Shown here: piece after piece, positions 7,452 to 18,348 of the stretch | Numbering within the stretch: position 1 is the stretch's first letter | Layout of the letters: each line of letters begins with the position of its first letter | Source of the DNA: Tenacibaculum sp. 190130A14a | Lineage (GTDB): Bacteria > Bacteroidota > Bacteroidia > Flavobacteriales > Flavobacteriaceae | Assembly (NCBI RefSeq): GCF_964048965.1 | Contig: NZ_OZ040189.1 | Coordinates: 2,604,001-2,668,000 of the forward strand | Reading direction: 5' to 3' | Length of the DNA stretch: 64,000 nucleotides | Position numbers and translations under genes: made by a program | Notes under the pieces: model-generated | Seen by the model: only the letters and a program-made list of their open reading frames with translations | What the model was told of the DNA's origin: nothing | The model's database searches: none

Positions 7452-7477
7452 AAAAAAAGAGGCTATAATTAGCCTCT
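7452..7477 (-). terminator. Terminator of the divalent-metal operon
   Basis: AGAGGCTA (7458-7465) pairs with TAGCCTCT (7470-7477) around TAAT, and on the minus strand a run of T follows. It ends transcription after the P1B-4 ATPase gene. Confidence 0.8.
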
Positions 7478-7528
7478 CTATACACTTTAAAACAAAACTT
7501 AATTACTTCATTTCAATTTTGTTTCAAT

Positions 7529-9511
7529 TTATGTTTTAAAACGTAACAATCTTAAGGCATTAAATACAACTAATAAAGTTGAACCTTCATGCATTAGCAT
7601 TGCGGGTCCAATTTTGGCAATACCAGAAATAGTTAAAGGGATTAAGATGGCTACAATACCTAAACTCATCCATAAATTTTGCTTAATAATTGATTTTGAC
7701 TGCCTACTTAATCCAATTACAAATGGTAAGTTTTCAATTTTATCAGACATTAAGGCAACATCTGCTGTTTCTAATGCTACATCACTACCCGCTGCACCCA
7801 TAGCAATACCAACTGTACTATTAGCCATTGCTGGTGCATCATTTACACCATCACCAACCATAGCTATCTTACTATCGCGCTGTTTTAAATTTTTAATTGC
7901 AGTTACTTTATCCTCTGGTAATAAATTTCCTTTGGCTTCCGTTAAACCTATTTGTTTGGCAATACTTTCACCTACATTTTGATGATCGCCAGTTAGCATT
8001 ATCATCTTTTTAATCCCGATTTCTTTTAATTTTTGAAGTGTACTTTTCGCATGCTCTCTTGGTACATCCATTACACTTAGTAACCCGATAAGTTTATTAT
8101 TAAACGCTACCAACATTGCAGTATGTCCATTTTTTAATAAATCGCTCATTTGCATTTTAACATCCGAAGAAACAACAATATTTTTATCTATCATTAGTTT
8201 TTCATTACCAATAAATACTTCACCATTATCATAGTTGGCAGAAATTCCTTTTCCCTGAATAGCTTTAATATTAGTCGCTTTATTCGCAATAGTTAAACTG
8301 TACTGTTCTTTAATGTCTTTAGAAATAGCTTTCGCTAATGGATGATTACTTAAACTTTCAACTTCTAAAACTAATTTTAAGAATTCGTCTTGATCAAAAC
8401 CTTTTAATGCAATAGCATTAGTTAGTTTTGGCTTCCCTTCAGTTAATGTTCCTGTTTTATCGAAAGCAATTGTAGTTAAACTACCTAGATCTTCTAATGC
8501 ACGTCCGCCTTTAATCAATACTCCTTTTTGTGCAGCTCTCGCCACACCACTTAATACTGCACTTGGTGTAGAAATTGCCAAAGCACAAGGGCTTGCAGCT
8601 ACTAAAACAGCAATAGCTCTGTAAAGGCTTTCTTTTGGTGTTTCATCTATTACCAAATATGCAAAACATAGCGCAACTACCAAAACAATAACCGCAGGCA
8701 CAAACCATTTTTCAAACTTCTTGGTTAATAGTTGTGTTGGTGATTTTTGATCTTCGGCTTCACTTACCATTTTCACCAAGCGTGCAATCGTACTATCTTT
8801 ACTCAAACGCAATACCTGTATTTCCAAAGCATTATCACCATTAATTGTGCCTGTAAATACTTTATTCTCAATATTAATATTTTCAAAACTTGGAATACTA
8901 TCAATATTCGAAATTGCTTTTTTATCGACTGGCATACTTTCTCCAGTAATAGATGCTTGATTAATACTTGAATTTCCTTTTACAATGACACCATCTGCTG
9001 CTATTTTGGTATTAGGTTTTACTACAATTATATCATTAAGTTGTAGCTCTTCTATAGCTACTTCAACAATTGTATTATTACGCTTTACCAATGCTTTTTT
9101 TGGCGATAATTCACCTAATGCTTGAATAGATTTTTTAGCGCGCCCCATTGCATACTCCTCAAGAGCGTGCCCAATACTAAATAAAAATAGTAGCATTGCA
9201 CCTTCTTCCCATTTTCCAAGATAGGCGGCACCAGCTGCGGCTACTAGCATTAAAAAGTCTATTTCAAATTGTCCTTTGCCTATTTTTTCGATGGCTTCTT
9301 TAGTTGTAAAAAATCCACCAAGAAAAAAGGAAATAATAAAACTTATCAGTGCATAGTTGGCTGGTAAGTTGGTTAATTTTTCTATAATTAATCCAGCGAA
9401 AAAGAAAACTCCACTTCCAATGGCAAAATAAAGCTCTGTATTTTTACCTAAAAATCCACCGTGATTTTCGTGATTGTGTCCGTCGTTTTTAGTATGTTTT
9501 TGTTGTGACAT
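7529..9511 (-). CDS. P1B-4 type heavy-metal exporting ATPase (Co/Zn/Cd class)
   Basis: The 660-aa P-type ATPase pumps divalent metal ions out of the cytoplasm. It has a short His-rich N-terminus (NDGHNHENHGG) and no HMA domain. The membrane metal site is ASPCALA (about 305-311) and the phosphorylation site is DKTGTLTEG (about 350). A C-terminal MHEGST motif lies near 640. SPC together with HEGST is the signature of the P1B-4 subgroup (CoaT/CzcP/CtpD), against CPC in copper and CadA/ZntA pumps. The TGES phosphatase loop (TGESMPVDKK) and hinge (GDGVNDAP) are intact. It follows the czcA-czcB genes and ends at a strong terminator. The exact metal cannot be read from the sequence. Confidence 0.93.
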   Translation of the reverse strand: MSQQKHTKNDGHNHENHGGFLGKNTELYFAIGSGVFFFAGLIIEKLTNLPANYALISFIISFFLGGFFTTKEAIEKIGKGQFEIDFLMLVAAAGAAYLGKWEEGAMLLFLFSIGHALEEYAMGRAKKSIQALGELSPKKALVKRNNTIVEVAIEELQLNDIIVVKPNTKIAADGVIVKGNSSINQASITGESMPVDKKAISNIDSIPSFENINIENKVFTGTINGDNALEIQVLRLSKDSTIARLVKMVSEAEDQKSPTQLLTKKFEKWFVPAVIVLVVALCFAYLVIDETPKESLYRAIAVLVAASPCALAISTPSAVLSGVARAAQKGVLIKGGRALEDLGSLTTIAFDKTGTLTEGKPKLTNAIALKGFDQDEFLKLVLEVESLSNHPLAKAISKDIKEQYSLTIANKATNIKAIQGKGISANYDNGEVFIGNEKLMIDKNIVVSSDVKMQMSDLLKNGHTAMLVAFNNKLIGLLSVMDVPREHAKSTLQKLKEIGIKKMIMLTGDHQNVGESIAKQIGLTEAKGNLLPEDKVTAIKNLKQRDSKIAMVGDGVNDAPAMANSTVGIAMGAAGSDVALETADVALMSDKIENLPFVIGLSRQSKSIIKQNLWMSLGIVAILIPLTISGIAKIGPAMLMHEGSTLLVVFNALRLLRFKT

Positions 9512-9563
9512 TTTTTTAATAAATATTAATGATCATCTTATATAAATGGTATCGACTATTCTG

Positions 9564-10763
9564 CTAATGCGCATGTCCTTCCATTCCTCCAGCTTTTTTA
9601 AGTAATTCACCTTTTAAAAAATGTGCCCCGCTGGTTACTATATTAATGTTAAAGTTATTTTCTTGAATAGTTTTTAATTCTGTAAACCCATTATCGGTAC
9701 TTCCAATCGTGACTTCTAATGGAATAAATTCCTCATTACTTTCAGCCATGAATATAAACTTTTCACCTTCAATATCTACAATTGCTTCTTCTGGTACTGT
9801 GGTCTTATTTTCTCCACCTAACAAAATTTCAGCATTTATAAATGTACCCGCTCTTAGTAATTGTTGTTCATCTTCGAAATGCCCATGAACATTAACAGTT
9901 TTTGTTTGGTCATTAACTTTTTGACTAATCAATTTAATATAACCGTTATATTCTCTATCTATACCATTAGGTTTAAATACAAACTCATCTTTAATCTTTA
10001 ATCTTGATATATCAGAACCAAATACATTTAGTTCAGCATGTTTATGATCGTTATCTATAATCTCCATCATTTCCGAATTTGCTTCTAAAAACTTTCCTTT
10101 ATTTAGGTTGTTCTCTACAACGTAACCAGAAATTGGTGCTTTTACATAAACATATTGTTGTATACCACTATTTCTAACAATAGTTGGTGAAATTCCTGCC
10201 ATTTTCAGTTGTGATGCATAACTGTCTACTAAACTTTTTGCAGATAGGTACACACTTTGAGCCATTTGGAACGACTTTTTTGAAGCAATGTCTTTTTCAA
10301 ATAACATCTTCTTTCTATCATATTCGGACTTTGCTAAAGAATGTTTGTTTATTGCTTCTAAGTAATTGTATTGTAAATCGGTAAAATTAGGGTGCTGTAA
10401 AATTGCTACTGTTTGTCCTTTATGAACTTTATCTCCTGGCAACAAATCTGTTTTAAAAACAAAGGCCTCTAATGGAGCATATACAGTTGCTTTACTTTGT
10501 GGAGGCACTTCAATACTCCCAGTAACTTCAATGCGCTCACGAATATTTCGTTCACGAATACTATCGGTTTGTATGTTTGCCGATTTTATTTGAGTGGCGT
10601 TTAAGTGAATTTCATTTTCTGAATGTTCTTCCGAATCACCTTTATCCTCTTCAGACTTTACAATTCTGGATTGTTCTTTTTCATGATCGTGATCATCTTC
10701 ATGTTTTGATTTACAGCTTATTACAGCTGCAATTACCATAAATAATATTATTATTCTTTTCAT
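9564..10763 (-). CDS. czcB: CzcB-like periplasmic adaptor (HlyD/MFP family)
   Basis: The 399-aa lipoprotein connects the inner-membrane RND pump with the outer-membrane factor. A lipobox (AAVISC, Cys17) is followed by a His/Asp-rich stretch (EDDHDHEKEQ) likely to bind divalent metal. The lipoyl/barrel-sandwich part starts around YAPLEAFVFKTDLLPGDKV and a long helical hairpin follows (about 125-190). The C-terminus is again His-containing (MEGHAH). Its ATG overlaps the stop of the fused czcA gene by 4 bp. With the preceding pump it forms a tripartite Czc-type efflux system. Confidence 0.92.
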   Translation of the reverse strand: MKRIIILFMVIAAVISCKSKHEDDHDHEKEQSRIVKSEEDKGDSEEHSENEIHLNATQIKSANIQTDSIRERNIRERIEVTGSIEVPPQSKATVYAPLEAFVFKTDLLPGDKVHKGQTVAILQHPNFTDLQYNYLEAINKHSLAKSEYDRKKMLFEKDIASKKSFQMAQSVYLSAKSLVDSYASQLKMAGISPTIVRNSGIQQYVYVKAPISGYVVENNLNKGKFLEANSEMMEIIDNDHKHAELNVFGSDISRLKIKDEFVFKPNGIDREYNGYIKLISQKVNDQTKTVNVHGHFEDEQQLLRAGTFINAEILLGGENKTTVPEEAIVDIEGEKFIFMAESNEEFIPLEVTIGSTDNGFTELKTIQENNFNINIVTSGAHFLKGELLKKAGGMEGHAH

Positions 10764-13700
10764 TTGTTTAATATTTTGTTGTAGAATTCATATTCTATAA
10801 CTGTTTTATTATAGGTGTTTACTAATTGTAAATAGTTTTGCATTACTTGAAAATAAGCATTAAAGCTCTGATTGTATTGATAAGCATCTATTTCGCCCGC
10901 TTTATAAGCCGTTTCTAATTTTATAATGAACTTTTGGGCCTGTTCGGTTGTGCTTTTGATGCTTTCTAATTCTGATTGTAACTGTACAACCTGCAATTGC
11001 AAACTGCTACTATTATTTTTTAAGGCTACTTTTTTCGCTTCATTTTCAAAAGCAATCTCTTCTCTTATGATTTTTTGCTTTTTGATTTTTGCTTTATTAA
11101 CTCCAAACGGTAAAGGAATATTTAAGCCTACTCTAAAACCTGTATATGCGTTAGCATTTCCTTCTTTCCTATTAATAATCCCAGCAGTAACTTCTGGAAA
11201 ATATATGGATTTAGCTACTGCAACTTTTTTATCTGCCACTTCATTACTTTTATTAATAGCATCTAAAAACATTGTCGAATTGCTTTCTATAGTTGGTAAT
11301 GGTAATGGTTTTGGAAATTCTTTTTCTGGCACAATTTTGTTATCTAATTGCAATAAGAATTTTAACTGATTTTCTATATTAATAAACTGCTTATATACAT
11401 TACTTTTTTGTGACTGTACACCCAAGGATTGTAGAATAGTAACATCATTTTCTAATCCACCTATTTCTCCTGATTCATGTAGCTTATTTGAGATGCTTTT
11501 TATAGCATTTACATTTTTTTGCTGTTCTTCCATCAAGGATTTTAAGGCATATAAATAATGCCATTGCTGGTATAAATATCGAACATTTAAAACAGCTTGT
11601 CTTTGGGATATATCTGCATTTAGCTTTGCAAACTCTGTTTGTGTTTTAGCTAGTTTTTGTCTATTAATATGTGATAAAATAGAACCAAAATTTTGATTTA
11701 TACTCCATTCTTTTTCATCTGCATTGGGTGCAATTCCCACAGTTTGATAGTTAACTGATAAGGGTTCTAATACTATCGCTCCGCCAATGTTAGTCTTCTG
11801 CTTTTCAATATTTAATGTGGCCTTTTTTAATGTAACTGACTTCGCTAATGCTAATTCGATAGCCTCTTTTTCAGTTAAAACATTGGTAGATTGTTGCGCA
11901 CTGGCAAATGAAATACCTAAGAAAAATAGAGCTACAGTTATTGTATTTTTATTCGGTTTTTTAATCGATTTAGTTTCAAAAAACATATATAAAATTGGCA
12001 AAATCAACAAGGTTAATAAAGTAGCTGAAACTAAACCGCCAATAACTACAGTAGCTAATGGTTTTTGTACTTCCGCTCCTGCTGATGTGGCTAAAGCCAT
12101 TGGTAAGAAACCAACAGATGCTACCAAAGCAGTCATTATAACAGGGCGTAAACGTACTGATGTTCCTTTTTTAATCACATCGACAACGTTAGTCATTCCG
12201 TCTTTTTTGAGGCGATTAAATTCAGCAATAAGTACAATACCATTTAAAACAGCAACACCAAATAGCGCAATAAACCCTATTCCTGCCGAGATACTAAAAG
12301 GCATATCTCTCAACCATAATGCAAATATTCCGCCAATGGCCGACATAGGAATTGCCATAAAAATAAGTAAGCTCTGTTTTACCGACTTAAACGTAATATA
12401 CAGTAACATAAAAATAAGTAATAAGGCCACAGGTACGGCAATTCCTAATCTTGTACGTGCTTCTTCTAAATTTTTAAACGTACCTCCATAGGTTACATAG
12501 TAGCCTGCATCAAATTGAACTTTCTCTTCAATGTTCTTTTTTACTTCAGAAACTATACTAGCCACATCACGTCCACGTACATTAAACCCGACAGTTAATC
12601 GACGTTTGGCATCGTCTCTTTGAATTTGATTCGGGCCTGTTTTAAAACTTATCTCTGCAACACTTGCTAATGGAATTTGCATGCCATTAGGCATTGTAAC
12701 ATAGAGTTTTTTAATATCCTCTATACTATTGCGACTAGATTTTTGTAATCTTACAACTAAATCGTATCGCTTTTCACCTTCATATACTGTTCCTGCATTT
12801 TGTCCTGCAAAAGCTGCATTAATAGCAGTATTTACATCTTGAATAGCTAATCCGTAACGTGCTAGCTGTTCTCTTTTATAGTCAATTACGATTTGTTGTA
12901 ATCCACCAACCTTTTCAACATATAAATCTTCAGCACCTTGAACAGTTGGAATTATTTTCGCAATCTTATTTCCATAAGAAATTAATTTGTCTAGATCTTC
13001 TCCATAAACTTTTAATACAACATCTTGTCGTGCACCAGTCATCAATTCGTTAAAACGCATTTGTATGGGTTGTTGAAAACCAAAGGTTACTCCCACCATA
13101 TTTTCTTCAAGTTTTTCCTGCATTTTTTGAGCCAATTCTTCTTTGGAATTTGCTTTAGTCCAATGGTCTGGTTCAGAAAGGATAATCATTATATCTGCCG
13201 CTTCAATAGGCATTGGATCAGTTGGTATTTCAGAAGAACCTATTTTTCCCACAACTTCTATAACTTCATCTGGAAACTCTCGTAATAAAATTTGTTCTGC
13301 CTTTTCAGATGATTTAATAGTATGAGATACACTACTTCCTGTACTTACCATCATTTGTGCAGCAAAATCTCCTTCATCTAGTGTAGGTATAAATTCTGAG
13401 CCCATTTTAGTAAACGTAAAAATGCTAAACGAAAAGATTAAAAGTGTAGCAATAATTACTTTGGTAGCATTAGTAAGTACAAAATTTAATATTGGTTCGT
13501 AAACCTTTTGAATTGATTCGATAATTTTATCTGAAAAGTTCTTTTTATCAACTAACTTCTTCTTTAAAAAAAGTGCACTAATCATTGGCACGTATGTTAG
13601 TGATAAAATAAATGCTCCAAGTATAGCAAAGCTAACGGTCATTGCCATTGGTTTGAACATTTTTCCTTCGATACCTACTAAAGCTAAAATTGGCAAGTAC

Positions 13701-15076
13701 ACTATTAAGATTATAATTTCTCCAAATGCCGCACTCGTTCTAATTTTTGAGGCTGATTGATACACTTCATCGTCCATTTGAGATTGAGAGAGTAATGTAC
13801 CTGATTTTCGCAATCCCAGATGATGTAAAGTAGCTTCAACAATGATAACAGATCCGTCAACTATAATCCCAAAATCAATTGCACCTAAACTCATTAGATT
13901 TCCTGATACACCGAATAAATTCATTAAGCTTATTGCGAACAACATGGATAAAGGAATAACCGAGGCAACTATTAAACTGGCTCTTAAATTTCCAAGAAGT
14001 AAAACCAAGATGAAAATTACAATTAGAGCTCCTTCAATTAAGTTTGTTGAAACTGTTTTAATAGCTTTATTTACTAATTTTGTTCTATCTAAAAATGGGC
14101 GAATTTCAACACCTTCAGGAAGACTTTTTTCAATTTGAGAAATACGCTCTTTTACGTTTTTTATTACTTTAGATGAGTTAGCTCCTTTTAACATCATTAC
14201 AATAGCACCAACAACTTCACCCTCACCATTTCTAGTCATAGCACCATAACGAATGGCGTTACCAAATTGTACTTTTCCTATGTCTCTAATTAAAACAGGG
14301 GTGCCGTTTTGAGTATTCGTTACAACAATATTTTTAATATCGTCTAACGTTTTTATCAAACCTTCACTACGTATAAAATAGGCCTTTGGGTTTTTGTCAA
14401 TATATGCTCCTCCTGTATTTTGATTGTTTTTTGACAAGGCACTAAACACGTCACTTATACTTATATTTAAGGCAGATAGACGCTCTGGTATTAGTGCAAC
14501 TTCGTATTGCTTAAGATATCCTCCAAAACTACTTACATCTGCAACACCTTCTAACCCCAATAATTGACGACGGACAATCCAATCTTGAATAGAGCGTAAC
14601 TCCATAGCATCGTATTGTTTCTCATAACCTTTTTTAGCATATAAAGTATATTGATAAATTTCACCCAATCCTGTTGTTACAGGCATCATTTCTGGTGTAC
14701 CAATACCAGATGGAATTTGGTTTTTTGCTTCTATGAGACGTTCACTGATTTGTTGACGTGCCCAATAAATATCAATGTTATCCTTAAAGACGACAGTTAC
14801 CACACTCAACCCAAAGCGCGAAAATGAACGTATTTCTTCTACATCTGGTATATTAGACATAGTCATTTCAACTGGAAATGTAACCAAACGCTCAATATCT
14901 TGAGCTGATTGAGAAGGGGCTGAAGTTATAATTTGTACCTGATTATTGGTAATGTCTGGTAAAGCATCTATTGGTAATTGTTTTGCAGAATAGATTCCCC
15001 AGCCTATTAAAGCAAATACCAATGTTCCAATAATCAATTTATTTTTAATCGAAAATTTTATAATATTATCCAACAT
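10760..15076 (-). CDS. czcA: CzcA heavy-metal RND pump fused to a TolC-type outer-membrane factor
   Basis: Residues 1 to about 1030 are a complete CzcA/CusA-type proton-driven RND exporter: the N-terminal helix, two large periplasmic loops, twelve membrane helices and the family stretch GAIDFGIIVDGSVIIVE (proton-relay Asp/Glu). Residues about 1065-1438 are an outer-membrane efflux protein (TolC/CzcC type) with its long coiled helices. Between them lies a hydrophobic stretch ending in ASAQ (about 1045-1061) that looks like the signal peptide of the former separate protein. An in-frame ATG at codon 1031 could also start the second part. Pump-plus-OMF proteins of about 1,440 aa recur in Bacteroidota. 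czcB follows with a 4-bp overlap. Confidence 0.93.
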   Translation of the reverse strand: MLDNIIKFSIKNKLIIGTLVFALIGWGIYSAKQLPIDALPDITNNQVQIITSAPSQSAQDIERLVTFPVEMTMSNIPDVEEIRSFSRFGLSVVTVVFKDNIDIYWARQQISERLIEAKNQIPSGIGTPEMMPVTTGLGEIYQYTLYAKKGYEKQYDAMELRSIQDWIVRRQLLGLEGVADVSSFGGYLKQYEVALIPERLSALNISISDVFSALSKNNQNTGGAYIDKNPKAYFIRSEGLIKTLDDIKNIVVTNTQNGTPVLIRDIGKVQFGNAIRYGAMTRNGEGEVVGAIVMMLKGANSSKVIKNVKERISQIEKSLPEGVEIRPFLDRTKLVNKAIKTVSTNLIEGALIVIFILVLLLGNLRASLIVASVIPLSMLFAISLMNLFGVSGNLMSLGAIDFGIIVDGSVIIVEATLHHLGLRKSGTLLSQSQMDDEVYQSASKIRTSAAFGEIIILIVYLPILALVGIEGKMFKPMAMTVSFAILGAFILSLTYVPMISALFLKKKLVDKKNFSDKIIESIQKVYEPILNFVLTNATKVIIATLLIFSFSIFTFTKMGSEFIPTLDEGDFAAQMMVSTGSSVSHTIKSSEKAEQILLREFPDEVIEVVGKIGSSEIPTDPMPIEAADIMIILSEPDHWTKANSKEELAQKMQEKLEENMVGVTFGFQQPIQMRFNELMTGARQDVVLKVYGEDLDKLISYGNKIAKIIPTVQGAEDLYVEKVGGLQQIVIDYKREQLARYGLAIQDVNTAINAAFAGQNAGTVYEGEKRYDLVVRLQKSSRNSIEDIKKLYVTMPNGMQIPLASVAEISFKTGPNQIQRDDAKRRLTVGFNVRGRDVASIVSEVKKNIEEKVQFDAGYYVTYGGTFKNLEEARTRLGIAVPVALLLIFMLLYITFKSVKQSLLIFMAIPMSAIGGIFALWLRDMPFSISAGIGFIALFGVAVLNGIVLIAEFNRLKKDGMTNVVDVIKKGTSVRLRPVIMTALVASVGFLPMALATSAGAEVQKPLATVVIGGLVSATLLTLLILPILYMFFETKSIKKPNKNTITVALFFLGISFASAQQSTNVLTEKEAIELALAKSVTLKKATLNIEKQKTNIGGAIVLEPLSVNYQTVGIAPNADEKEWSINQNFGSILSHINRQKLAKTQTEFAKLNADISQRQAVLNVRYLYQQWHYLYALKSLMEEQQKNVNAIKSISNKLHESGEIGGLENDVTILQSLGVQSQKSNVYKQFINIENQLKFLLQLDNKIVPEKEFPKPLPLPTIESNSTMFLDAINKSNEVADKKVAVAKSIYFPEVTAGIINRKEGNANAYTGFRVGLNIPLPFGVNKAKIKKQKIIREEIAFENEAKKVALKNNSSSLQLQVVQLQSELESIKSTTEQAQKFIIKLETAYKAGEIDAYQYNQSFNAYFQVMQNYLQLVNTYNKTVIEYEFYNKILNK

Positions 15077-15114
15077 AATGATGAATTTTGTTACTATTTA
15101 TATTAATTAGTAGA

Positions 15115-15136
15115 CATCTTTTCTAATGAAAAGATG
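15115..15136. other. Hairpin between the small secreted protein and czcA
   Basis: CATCTTTTC (15115-15123) and GAAAAGATG (15128-15136) form a perfect 9-bp stem with a TAAT loop. No T-run follows on the minus strand, so it is more likely an attenuator or mRNA-stability element than a terminator. It lies 39 bp upstream of the czcA start. Confidence 0.4.
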
Positions 15137-15187
15137 CATTAAAATGAGTTTCTGAAATAAATTCAGAATAACTTAATACTAGTAACT

Positions 15188-15526
15188 CTAAACCCGAGGT
15201 GGTTGGAAAATACCGTCTAAATAAGAAGAATTGTAAATTGATTGATAAAAACTTATTAAAGTTTTTTCAGAAGAAGCAACAACTATTTGAAGTTGGTTTA
15301 ATGGAAAAGAAATAGCCAAAATTGAAGAGAATTCTATGGAACAATGATGGTGGTGCTCCTTATTCTTATCTTCATCATTATCATTTTGATGATGCTCTTC
15401 TTCATGTTCATGATCAACATCAATATGTTGCTCGATATCATCTTCATATATAATAACATCATTATGCGCCAATAGCGGTGGCGACATCAATAAAAATGTT
15501 AATATATAGATTATTAGATGCTTCAT
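15188..15526 (-). CDS. Small His-rich secreted protein preceding czcA
   Basis: The 112-aa protein starts MKHLIIYILTFLLMSPPLLA, a clear signal peptide, followed by an acidic His-rich segment (about 30-65: many HEHEEEHH and KEHHHHC clusters) suited to binding divalent metal. The C-terminus is hydrophobic and ends FQPPRV. I chose the second Met because the TATCTTTG promoter element at 15536-15543 overlaps the first. It is the first gene of the czc cargo block. It resembles in layout the HYC_CC_PP-type protein upstream of cusA. A periplasmic metal buffer or sensor role is inferred. Confidence 0.65.
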   Translation of the reverse strand: MKHLIIYILTFLLMSPPLLAHNDVIIYEDDIEQHIDVDHEHEEEHHQNDNDEDKNKEHHHHCSIEFSSILAISFPLNQLQIVVASSEKTLISFYQSIYNSSYLDGIFQPPRV

Positions 15527-15535
15527 AAACTTAGG

Positions 15536-15543
15536 CAAAGATA
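15536..15543 (-). promoter_or_regulatory. -7 promoter element of the czc block
   Basis: TATCTTTG on the minus strand matches the Bacteroidota -7 consensus TANNTTTG exactly. No TTG is seen at the usual 17-23 nt distance, so it may need an activator. Only 9 nt separate it from the chosen ATG, implying an almost leaderless mRNA. It overlaps the upstream in-frame ATG, which argues against that start. Confidence 0.5.
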
Positions 15544-15717
15544 CAAAGTTTACAATTTAGTTATGTTATTAACTGTTAAGGTTTCTTTAAATTATTAAGG
15601 TTGATTTTCATTTAGTTTGCAATAATGGAAAACTACCACGTTCAAAGTACTGCAAAATTCAATAACGATTATGATTGGGCGCACATAGTTGGTTAAAAGT
15701 CTTTCTGTTCTACAAAA

Positions 15718-18348
15718 TTAAATTTTTACATTTCGCAATCGCAACGCATTCCCGATTACAGACACAGAGCTAAAACTCATAGCTAGTGCGGCAATCATAG
15801 GTGATAATAATATGCCGAAGATTGGAAATAAAACTCCTGCAGCAACGGGAACACCTAAAACATTATAGATAAATGCAAAAAATAGATTTTGCTTAATGTT
15901 TTGCACAACTTTATGACTTAGGTTTTTAGCTTTTACAATACCTTGTAAATCACCTTTTACCAAGGTAATAGAAGCACTTTCTATAGCAACATCTGTTCCT
16001 GTTCCCATAGCGATTCCAACATCCGATTGTGCTAATGCAGGTGCATCATTAATTCCATCACCAGCCATTGCTACAATTTTACCTTGCGCTTGTAATAACT
16101 CAATTTCTTTAAGTTTATCCTCTGGTAAGCATTCTGCTTTAAAATGTTTTAACTGTAATTTTTCCGCAACTGCTTGAGCAGTATTTTTATTATCACCTGT
16201 AAGCATTATCACTTCAATACCTTTTGCTTGTAAAGTTTTAATAGCTTCCTCACTTGTTTTCTTAATGGCATCAAAAATAGTAACATAACCAACGGCTTCT
16301 TTACCGATAGCAATGTATGAAACCGTTTTACCTTGTTGTTGTTCTGCTTTAGCTTGTTCTAACAAGTTATTAGAAAGCTCAATATTAAACTGATGTAACA
16401 ATTTATCATTACCTAAAGACACTTGATGTCCGTCTATAGTTCCAATAACTCCTTTACCTTTTACAGCTTCAAAATCTGGAACATCAACATCCTTTATGTT
16501 TTTTTCTTTGGCAAATTTAACCACAGCTTCTGCCAACGGATGTTCACTATATTGATTCAATGATGCTATCTTTTGAGTTAAATCAGTTTCAGAGATTTTT
16601 TCTGAAATTGATATAACTTTTTCTACAGACGGTTTCCCTTCAGTAATGGTTCCCGTTTTATCTACAATTAAGGTATCAACCTTCTCCATTTTTTCAAGAG
16701 CTTCAGCGTTTTTAATCAAAACACCTGATTGTGCTCCACGTCCAATACCAACCATTACAGACATCGGTGTGGCTAATCCTAAGGCACAAGGACACGCAAT
16801 AATCAACACAGCTATGGCATTTACAAAGGCAAATACATAAGCTGGTTCAGGTCCAAAAATAGCCCAAACAATAAATGTAAGTACAGCAACCACCAATACG
16901 ATAGGTACAAAATATTTTGAGATTTTATCTGCTAACTTTTGCATTGGTGCTTTTGAACGACTCGCATTATTTACCATTGTGATAATTTGAGATAGCAAAG
17001 TTTCAGAACCTACTTTTTGGGCTTCCATCACAAAAGATTTTGTACCATTAATAGTTCCTGAACTTACTTTATCACCTTGCTTTTTATCTACAGGAATTGG
17101 TTCACCAGTAATCATAGATTCATCAATACTACTTACCCCTTCGTTAATTACTCCATCAACAGGAATCTTATCTCCTGGTTTTACACGTAATAAATCGCCT
17201 TGTTGAATTTTATCAATAGCAATAATTTTTTCTTCACCGTTTACCAATAGAGTGGCTGTTGAAGGCACTAACTTTAGTAACTCTTTAATAGCTCCACTAG
17301 TTTGACTATGTGCTCTTGCTTCCAGTAATTGCCCTAATAACACTAAGGTCAATATAACTGTAGTAGCTTCAAAATATACAAATACATTACCGTGAGGTGT
17401 TTTAAATTGCGCTGGAAAAATATCAGGAAATAGCATAGCAAATACACTAAATACCCACGCAATACCTGCGCCAATACCAATTAAGGTAAACATATTTAGG
17501 TTACGTGTTTTTATAGACTTCCATGCTTTTTCAAAGAACATCCAAGTTGCATAAAAAACAACAGGAATGGATAATACTAACTGAACCCAGTTCCACATTT
17601 TTTGATCTAAAATGTTATATAACGGATTGTTAGATACCATTTCTGACATGGCAATAATGAAAATAGGAATGGTAAAAGCTACCGCTACTTTAAACTTTTT
17701 AAGTAGTTTTTGATAAATAGCATCTTCTTCATTATCACTGTGTTCCATTGGTACTAAATCCATACCACAAATTGGACATGAACCAAATTCGTCTTTAACA
17801 ATTTCCGGATGCATTGGACAGGTAAACTGTACACTTTTAGGCATCAGCTCTGGAATTTTTTCCAAATTCATTCCACAAACAGGACAATCACCAGGTTTAT
17901 CATACACTTTAGAACCTTCACAGTGCATAGGGCAATGATATTTTCCAGCAGCTTCTGGACCTAATGTTGGTGTAGGGTGATTGTGTTCATTACCATGTTG
18001 ATGATACTTACTTGTGCTGTGTCCAGTACTACAACATGAAGCGGTTTTTTCTTCTGTTTTATTTTGATGTGACTCAGTAGCTTTAGCATTTCCACCACAA
18101 CAAGAGTCTCCTTTGTTTTCTCCTTCTTTTTTAGGAGTATGATGTGTCATTTCAATAGTATAGTTCCCTGCTTCAGCTAATACTTCTTGCATAGTTTCTG
18201 TAGTAACATGTTGCTCCATTTCTATGGTAGCGCTATCTGGTAAACTTACTTGTGCATTTATAATGCCTTCAATACTATTTAAGGTTTTTTCAACTTTAGT
18301 TCTACAACCATTACAGGTCATTCCTGTTATTTTATAAGTATGCTTCAT
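15718..18348 (-). CDS. copA: CopA-type copper exporting P1B-1 ATPase
   Basis: The 876-aa ATPase exports Cu(I). In order it has an HMA domain with MTCNGC (Cys12, Cys15), a Cys/His-rich linker (DSCCGGNAK and ASCCSTGHS), two heavy-metal-binding domains (YHCPMHCEG near 136; CPMHPE and CPICGMDL near 175-198), membrane helices, the [10 protein letters not shown] loop, the CPC site (IACPCALG, about 517), DKTGT (about 561) and GDGINDAP. The CPC motif marks a copper/silver pump. Its ATG shares one base with the stop of the 88-aa gene (TAATG), so translation is coupled. It ends the MCO-88aa-copA gene group. Confidence 0.95.
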   Translation of the reverse strand: MKHTYKITGMTCNGCRTKVEKTLNSIEGIINAQVSLPDSATIEMEQHVTTETMQEVLAEAGNYTIEMTHHTPKKEGENKGDSCCGGNAKATESHQNKTEEKTASCCSTGHSTSKYHQHGNEHNHPTPTLGPEAAGKYHCPMHCEGSKVYDKPGDCPVCGMNLEKIPELMPKSVQFTCPMHPEIVKDEFGSCPICGMDLVPMEHSDNEEDAIYQKLLKKFKVAVAFTIPIFIIAMSEMVSNNPLYNILDQKMWNWVQLVLSIPVVFYATWMFFEKAWKSIKTRNLNMFTLIGIGAGIAWVFSVFAMLFPDIFPAQFKTPHGNVFVYFEATTVILTLVLLGQLLEARAHSQTSGAIKELLKLVPSTATLLVNGEEKIIAIDKIQQGDLLRVKPGDKIPVDGVINEGVSSIDESMITGEPIPVDKKQGDKVSSGTINGTKSFVMEAQKVGSETLLSQIITMVNNASRSKAPMQKLADKISKYFVPIVLVVAVLTFIVWAIFGPEPAYVFAFVNAIAVLIIACPCALGLATPMSVMVGIGRGAQSGVLIKNAEALEKMEKVDTLIVDKTGTITEGKPSVEKVISISEKISETDLTQKIASLNQYSEHPLAEAVVKFAKEKNIKDVDVPDFEAVKGKGVIGTIDGHQVSLGNDKLLHQFNIELSNNLLEQAKAEQQQGKTVSYIAIGKEAVGYVTIFDAIKKTSEEAIKTLQAKGIEVIMLTGDNKNTAQAVAEKLQLKHFKAECLPEDKLKEIELLQAQGKIVAMAGDGINDAPALAQSDVGIAMGTGTDVAIESASITLVKGDLQGIVKAKNLSHKVVQNIKQNLFFAFIYNVLGVPVAAGVLFPIFGILLSPMIAALAMSFSSVSVIGNALRLRNVKI

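Noticed and set aside
11787..12491. Long plus-strand ORF (234 aa)
   Set aside because: It lies antisense to czcA; composition is that of a mirror frame of a membrane protein gene, and no family features appear.
15625..15696. Plus-strand 23-codon frame starting MENYHVQ
   Set aside because: Too short, with no promoter, terminator or context support.
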